Shown: piece after piece, positions 40,365-44,363 of the stretch | How the letters are laid out: each line of letters begins with the position of its first letter | Position numbering within the stretch: position 1 is the first letter of the stretch | NCBI GenBank assembly: GCA_937989875.1 | Contig: CALKBO010000065.1 | Coordinates: forward strand, 1 to 44,363 | From: an uncultured Collinsella sp. | Lineage (GTDB): Bacteria > Actinomycetota > Coriobacteriia > Coriobacteriales > Coriobacteriaceae | Length of the DNA stretch: 44,363 nt | Reading direction: 5' to 3' | Translations under genes and position numbers: made by a program | Notes under the pieces: generated by a model | Seen by the model: the letters and a program-made list of their open reading frames with translations, nothing else | Told to the model about the DNA's origin: nothing | The model's database searches: none

Positions 40365-40403
40365 GGGACGTTCCTTTTGTGCCGGCACTTTGGGACACTC
40401 CTT
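40365..40403. repeat. Two copies of GGGACNNTCCTT, 27 bases apart
   Basis: GGGACGTTCCTT (40365-40376) and GGGACACTCCTT (40392-40403). A third copy, GGGACAGTCCTT, is at 43365-43376. All are intergenic and on the same strand. Confidence 0.55.
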
Positions 40404-40470
40404 GTCATTGGTGCAAAGTAACCTGCCCCCATTGCGCTGAGCAGCGTGTGCCGTTAAGCGGAGAGGCGTA

Positions 40471-40498
40471 TTGTTGACCCATCGTTTGGGCATACAAT
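40471..40498 (+). promoter_or_regulatory. Predicted promoter of adenine deaminase
   Basis: TTGTTG (40471-40476) and TACAAT (40493-40498) are 16 bases apart. Transcription would begin near 40505 and give a leader of about 62 bases consisting mostly of the hairpin below. Confidence 0.5.
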
Positions 40499-40510
40499 GG
40501 CTATTGGTTT

Positions 40511-40546
40511 GCTGCGGTGAAGGCCTGTCCGCTCCGCAGCTTTTTT
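40511..40546 (+). terminator. Attenuator-like hairpin with six T, 21 bases before the ade start
   Basis: GCTGCGG (40511-40517) pairs perfectly with CCGCAGC (40534-40540) and is followed by TTTTTT. It lies between the predicted promoter and the ade ribosome binding site, so a complete hairpin would stop transcription before the gene. I see no purine riboswitch core upstream. Confidence 0.6.
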
Positions 40547-40566
40547 CTACGGTTAAAGGAGTATGT

Positions 40567-42387
40567 ATGTCCGTTGAGGTCATGAGGTCTGTGATCGACG
40601 CTGCCGAGGGCCGCGCGCCCGTCGACACGCTGTTTACCAATGCGCAGATCGTCGACGTGTATGGCCAGCGCGTGGCGCCCGGTAGCGTTGCCGTCAAGGA
40701 CGGTGTGATCGTCGGCGTGCTCTACGATGGTCGCGACGATGCAGCTGACACCTACGAGGCAACTGAGGTCATCGACTGCCAGGGTCGCTATCTCGCTCCC
40801 GGTTTTATTGACGGGCATCTGCATATCGAGTCTTCGAACATCCGTCCCGCCGAGTATGCTCGCATGGCCGCGACGCGCGGTACTACCACTGCCATTGCCG
40901 ACAGCCACGAGATTGCCAATGTTGCCGGTCTCGACGGCTTGCGCTTTATGATCGAGGATGGCCGCCGCGCACCCATCTCCATCAAGTACATGATGCCTTC
41001 GTGCGTGCCCGCGCTGCCCGACGAGCAGGCCGGTGCCGTTATTTCGGCTGCCGATATGCAGGCGTTTTTTGCCGAGCATCCAGGCGATGTCTTTGGTCTG
41101 GGCGAAATGATGAACTTGCCGGGCGTCTTTATGGCCGACCCCGAGACCTGTGCTCGCATCGACGCTGCCAACCAGACGCCGTCCAAGCAGGTTGACGGCC
41201 ACGCGCCGCTCGTTGCCGGTAAGGACCTCAACGCCTATGCCGCAGCGGGCATTATCGCCGACCACGAGTCGACGATTCCCGAGGAGGCACTCGACAAGCT
41301 GTCCCGCGGCATGTATGTGATGCTGCGTGAGGGCACGTGCAGCCACGACCTGGCCAACCTGTCTCCGATGCTGTTGGAGAATCCTGCCCGCGCCCGCCGC
41401 TGCTGCTTTGCGACCGACGACCGCGCTCCCTCCGATGCGCTTTCGACCGGTATGATCGACAACGCCTGCCGCGTGGCCATCGAGGCCGGCATCGACCCGG
41501 TGGTCGCCATCTCCATGGCGTCTCTTTCCACGGCCGAGGCCTTTGGCCTGGACCACGGCTGTCGTGACCAGCATGAGCTCCGCGGCGCGATCGCTCCGGG
41601 CAAGCGCGCCGACCTGCTGGTGCTCGATGACCTGACCTTTGCCACGGCCCCGCATCGCGTGTATGCCGCCGGTGCCCTGGTGGCGCAGGATGGCACCTTT
41701 GTGGGCGAGATCGCACCCGAGACGGCCGAGGTCGCAGCCCTTGCCGACGAGCTGCGCGCGTCCGTTAAGCTGCCCAAGCTTTCGCTCGACGTGTTCGACT
41801 ATGCCTTTAAGCCGGGCGCGGCGGTTATTGATGCGATCCCGGGCATGGCTATCACGGGCATGGTTCGTCCCGAGACTGATGAGGACTTGCGTCGCATTAT
41901 GCTTATCGAGCGCCATGGCCGCGGCGTGTCGCTGCAGGCCGAGGGCGTCGACGGCGACGGCCCCGCTGGCCTGGGCCTGGTTGGCAAGCATATCGGTCGC
42001 GGCTGGGTGCGTGGCTTTACCATCACCGGTGGTGCTATCGCCTCGACGATCGGCCACGACTCGCACAACGTGTGCGTGGTGGGCGACAACGCTGCCGATA
42101 TGATGACTGCTGTTGAGGCCGTGGGCCAGGGCGGTCACGTACTGGTGCGCAACGGCGAGGTCGTGGCGCGCATTCCGCTAGCGCTTGGTGGCCTGATGAG
42201 CGAGGGCACGGCCGAGGATGTCGCAGCGCAGCACGATGACTTTATGGTCAAGGCGCGCGCTATGGGTATTGAGCCGCCGCTCGACCCCATCATGGGCATC
42301 ATCTTCCTGCCCCTGCCGGTGATCCCGACGCTCCGCATCCGCCCCGAGGGCATGTTCGACGTCACAACCTTCACCTACGCCGACTAG
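40567..42387 (+). CDS. ade: Adenine deaminase
   Basis: A 606-residue amidohydrolase that converts adenine to hypoxanthine and ammonia. The start is ATG 40567 with AAAGGAG 5 bases upstream. Metal motif HLHIESS (84-90), SHEIANV (about 115-121), LGEMMNLPG, DGHAPLV (about 217-223), and DDRAPSD near 313 are typical of AdeC rather than of adenosine deaminases. The C-terminal domain has GGAIASTIGHDSHN and ends in a proline-rich stretch. It feeds adenine into hypoxanthine and xanthine and so fits the purine/ureide genes at 10,700-21,638. A hairpin with a T run lies just before it. Confidence 0.95.
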   Translation: MSVEVMRSVIDAAEGRAPVDTLFTNAQIVDVYGQRVAPGSVAVKDGVIVGVLYDGRDDAADTYEATEVIDCQGRYLAPGFIDGHLHIESSNIRPAEYARMAATRGTTTAIADSHEIANVAGLDGLRFMIEDGRRAPISIKYMMPSCVPALPDEQAGAVISAADMQAFFAEHPGDVFGLGEMMNLPGVFMADPETCARIDAANQTPSKQVDGHAPLVAGKDLNAYAAAGIIADHESTIPEEALDKLSRGMYVMLREGTCSHDLANLSPMLLENPARARRCCFATDDRAPSDALSTGMIDNACRVAIEAGIDPVVAISMASLSTAEAFGLDHGCRDQHELRGAIAPGKRADLLVLDDLTFATAPHRVYAAGALVAQDGTFVGEIAPETAEVAALADELRASVKLPKLSLDVFDYAFKPGAAVIDAIPGMAITGMVRPETDEDLRRIMLIERHGRGVSLQAEGVDGDGPAGLGLVGKHIGRGWVRGFTITGGAIASTIGHDSHNVCVVGDNAADMMTAVEAVGQGGHVLVRNGEVVARIPLALGGLMSEGTAEDVAAQHDDFMVKARAMGIEPPLDPIMGIIFLPLPVIPTLRIRPEGMFDVTTFTYAD

Positions 42388-42459
42388 TCATCGGGGTGGC
42401 GTGTCACCTGACGCCGCGACCGTAGGACCTCTGGCATGTGTGAGCTATTTGCCAGGTCC

Positions 42460-42488
42460 TTGTAACGTTTACGCCCGCGGAGTCTTAT
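42460..42488 (+). promoter_or_regulatory. Predicted promoter of the HAD phosphatase gene
   Basis: TTGTAA (42460-42465) and TCTTAT (42483-42488) are 17 bases apart, each matching four of six consensus bases. The expected start of transcription, about 42495, coincides with the beginning of the hairpin at 42492. Confidence 0.4.
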
Positions 42489-42491
42489 TTG

Positions 42492-42553
42492 AGCTCCCTT
42501 TGGGTACGTTGGAATCGGATATACGTTCGATTCCAACAAGTCCGAAGGGAGCT
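42492..42553 (+). promoter_or_regulatory. Two-stem hairpin that buries the ribosome binding site of the HAD gene
   Basis: The outer stem pairs AGCTCCCTT (42492-42500) with AAGGGAGCT (42545-42553). The inner stem pairs GTTGGAATCG (42508-42517) with CGATTCCAAC (42528-42537). The right outer arm contains AAGGGAG, the only ribosome binding site for the start at 42559. The structure is also followed by TTTT and could act as a terminator for ade. Confidence 0.7.
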
Positions 42554-42558
42554 TTTCT

Positions 42559-43353
42559 ATGTTTAAACTGATTGCATCCGATATGGACGGCACACTGCTT
42601 GACGAAAACGGCCAGGTGCCTCCCGAGACCTACGAACTGATTCTGGCGCTACACGAGCATGGTGTGCATTTCGCTGCATCGTCAGGTCGTCGCTACGATC
42701 GCCTGTGCGAGTTCTTTGCGCCCGTTCGCGACAAGATGGACTTTGTCGCCGCTAACGGCGCCCAGGTCTACGCCGACGGTAAGATGGTAGACCGTGAGGT
42801 GTATTCCCACCTGGCGATTCGAAGGCTCGCCCAAGCCGTCAGGACGTTTCCCAATCTGCATCTTGCACTCTTTGACCGAACCAAGTCCTTCTTGCTCGAT
42901 GACGAGAGTAAGTTCGTGCGCGAGGTGGATAAGGACCTTCCCAATGCCGAGCGCATTTGGGAGCTGCCCGATCCCAGCGTAAATATCATCAAGGCGAGTA
43001 TCTTTTGCGATGATGGTGCCGTTATGGACAGCGCTTACGTACTGCAGCGCGAGCTCGGCCAGTTCTTTACCTTTGCGCCTTCGGGCAACGCGTGGATCGA
43101 TGCCATGCAGCCCGGCGTGTCGAAGGCCTCTGGCATCGCGCAGCTCGCGGAGCATTACGGCATTGGGCGCGATGAGATCATGGCATTTGGCGACTCGATG
43201 AACGACTACGAGATCATTCGCTTTGTCGGCACGGGCTGCGCGATGGAAAACGCGCGCCCCGCGCTCAAGGCAGTCGCCGATCGCGTGGTGGGGTGCAACC
43301 GCGACCACGCCGTCCAGCAGGAGCTCCGTCGCGTGCTGGAGAGTCTCGCCTAA
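42559..43353 (+). CDS. Cof-type HAD-IIB sugar-phosphate phosphatase
   Basis: A 264-residue haloacid dehalogenase-type phosphatase. Motif I is DMDGTLLDENG (residues 8-18; D8 nucleophile, D10 acid/base), motif II SSGRR, a lysine in the C2 cap region, and motif IV MAFGDSMNDYEII (about 214-226). Members remove phosphate from sugar phosphates, FMN or PLP with broad specificity. The ribosome binding site is inside a hairpin. It is convergent with another HAD-IIB gene. Confidence 0.9.
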   Translation: MFKLIASDMDGTLLDENGQVPPETYELILALHEHGVHFAASSGRRYDRLCEFFAPVRDKMDFVAANGAQVYADGKMVDREVYSHLAIRRLAQAVRTFPNLHLALFDRTKSFLLDDESKFVREVDKDLPNAERIWELPDPSVNIIKASIFCDDGAVMDSAYVLQRELGQFFTFAPSGNAWIDAMQPGVSKASGIAQLAEHYGIGRDEIMAFGDSMNDYEIIRFVGTGCAMENARPALKAVADRVVGCNRDHAVQQELRRVLESLA

Positions 43354-43416
43354 TTCGGCAGATGGGGACAGTCCTTGCAGCGCCCCGCGAAGAGTGCCCC
43401 CAACGACTACTGTGAC

Positions 43417-43457
43417 CAGGGTAGCTAAAAAAGCCCCGTCCCAAATTAGCTACCCTG
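43417..43457. repeat. Perfect 12-bp inverted repeat between the two HAD genes
   Basis: CAGGGTAGCTAA (43417-43428) is inverted exactly at 43446-43457 around a 17-base loop containing AAAA on the plus strand. It lies between convergent genes and may serve as a bidirectional terminator. A GGGAC box occurs in the loop on the minus strand. Confidence 0.7.
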
Positions 43458-43471
43458 CCGGGTTGCTGCTG

Positions 43472-44335
43472 CTAGGCGAGGGCGGCCATGACGGCGCGGG
43501 CGACGCCGTCGTGGTCGTTGTCGTATTCGGTGATGGCGCCGGCGGCTTCGCGGTCCTCGGGCTCGGCATTGATCATCGCCGTACCGTGGCCCGCTGCCTG
43601 CAGCATGGGGATGTCGTTGATGTTGTCGCCGAACGCCCAGGCGTCGGCGAGAGGCTCGCCCAGATGTCCACATAGCCAAGCCAATGCCGTTCCCTTGGTG
43701 GCGCCCCCGCCCATGACCTCGATATTCATGGCGTACGAACGCGTGACCTCAATGCCTTCGAGTGTGTCGAGCGCCGCCACGATAGCATCGCGGTCGGCTG
43801 AGTCGTGCCAGTACATGGCGATGCGTTCGAGCACCTCGACCTCGTCGATTTTGCTGTCGATATCCATGTCGATCGGCGTTCGCGTGCGCTTGAGCGAAGC
43901 CGCGATGTGAGGATCTCCGCCGCAGAATTCGTCCAGGCGCGTGTAGAGCGAGCGGGGGAGGAAGCACCGCCCGTCCGCGAAGATATCGAAGGTCACATCG
44001 TGGCCGGCGGCAATGCTATGGACGCGGTGGGCGATGGCGCGGTCGAGCGGTCGGCTCAATATGCGCGTGGCGCGTGAGGCATCGGTGGGCACATCCTCGT
44101 CGAGCTGCCAGACGCTAGCGCCATTGGCGCAGACTGCGTAGTGCACGGCAGGATGGGCGAGGATGGCCTCAAAGACGCCCGACAGCGGACGCCCCGTGCA
44201 CGGTACAAACTCAATGCCGCGACGTGCGAGCTCGTCGAGCATCGTCCAGGTGGCGTCGCTCATCTGCTTGTCACTCGTCAACAGTGTTCCATCCATATCG
44301 GAAAAAACAAGAGGCTTCGGTAGTTTATGTGACAA
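43472..44335 (-). CDS. Cof-type HAD-IIB phosphatase
   Basis: A 287-residue protein. Motif I is FSDMDGTLLTSDKQMS (nucleophile near D13), motif II PCTGRPLSG, and motif IV WAFGDNINDIPMLQAAG near 241-257. The start is TTG 44335; an in-frame TAG lies two codons upstream, and no strong ribosome binding site is visible, so the start is uncertain. It is a paralogue of the gene at 42559 with low similarity outside the motifs. The substrate is unknown; sugar phosphates are typical. Confidence 0.87.
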   Translation of the reverse strand: MSHKLPKPLVFSDMDGTLLTSDKQMSDATWTMLDELARRGIEFVPCTGRPLSGVFEAILAHPAVHYAVCANGASVWQLDEDVPTDASRATRILSRPLDRAIAHRVHSIAAGHDVTFDIFADGRCFLPRSLYTRLDEFCGGDPHIAASLKRTRTPIDMDIDSKIDEVEVLERIAMYWHDSADRDAIVAALDTLEGIEVTRSYAMNIEVMGGGATKGTALAWLCGHLGEPLADAWAFGDNINDIPMLQAAGHGTAMINAEPEDREAAGAITEYDNDHDGVARAVMAALA

Positions 44336-44363
44336 GGGGCTAGCCTAGGCAGCAACGCTCTTC

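Larger units (their letters stand above)
40182..40566. other. 385-base intergenic stretch rich in hairpins
   Basis: No gene is present. From left to right it holds a small hairpin (CCGTTC 40187-40192 with GAACGG 40197-40202), a nested long inverted repeat (40221-40319), two GGGACNNTCCTT motifs, a promoter candidate and an attenuator-like hairpin for ade. Confidence 0.7.

Noticed and set aside
40182..40566. Purine riboswitch before adenine deaminase
   Set aside because: I could not find the three-way-junction core motifs; only a terminator-like hairpin is visible.
1..44363. tRNA or rRNA genes
   Set aside because: I found no cloverleaf with a TTCGANNC arm or rRNA-like sequence on reading; a tRNAscan run would be decisive.

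Overview
The window is high-GC actinobacterial DNA and most resembles Collinsella or a close relative (Coriobacteriia). This assignment rests on the style of the translation genes, the ureide/selenium gene set, abundant GTG/TTG starts and a LAATG sorting signal. No rRNA or tRNA gene and no CRISPR array was seen. The species is an inference, not a database match.

Positions 1-10,600 are accessory DNA. They hold a probably truncated AbiEi/DUF559-type protein (minus strand) and two unrelated P-loop ATPases with C-terminal nuclease-like (D...ExK) motifs. Each ATPase has an unusual DNA structure immediately upstream: a perfect 25-bp-arm inverted repeat for the first, and five iterons with an exact 23-bp period for the second. 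A DEDDh exonuclease, an unknown helical protein, a LAATG-anchored surface protein with three 131-residue repeats, a small unknown gene with a G7 tract, and a single-pass membrane protein follow. A third iteron set (33-bp period) lies at 9440 with no ATPase gene behind it.

Positions 10,700-21,638 form a ureide/purine-type catabolic island. A YheO/DauR-like regulator is divergent from diaminopropionate ammonia-lyase (ygeX/dpaL), the M20 hydrolase ygeY, the knotted carbamoyltransferase ygeW and carbamate kinase. Then come a MocA-like nucleotidyltransferase, a hydantoinase, YqeC, YqeB and XdhC, which are accessory proteins of selenium-dependent molybdenum hydroxylases. Together they suggest that purine-derived ureides are broken down to pyruvate, ammonia and carbamoyl phosphate, with the last yielding ATP. 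The hydroxylase itself is outside the window. Adenine deaminase at 40,567 fits the same theme. Two copies of one palindromic element (18,865 and 21,657) bracket yqeC-yqeB-xdhC.

Positions 21,951-31,675 are the distal spc and alpha operons in standard order: rplE, rpsN(Z), rpsH, rplF, rplR, rpsE, rpmD, rplO, secY, adk, map, infA, rpmJ, rpsM, rpsK, rpsD, rpoA, rplQ. They end at a strong UUCG-loop terminator. The usual upstream neighbours (rplX, rplN, rpsQ and so on) are absent: xdhC lies directly before rplE.

The rest is mixed housekeeping: truA, a GT2-like protein, argR, a class A penicillin-binding protein (minus strand), a U32 protease-family protein, tyrS, adenine deaminase and two convergent Cof-type HAD phosphatases. 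The intergenic regions here carry several elaborate hairpins. These include an attenuator-like hairpin before ade and a hairpin that buries the ribosome binding site of the first HAD gene.
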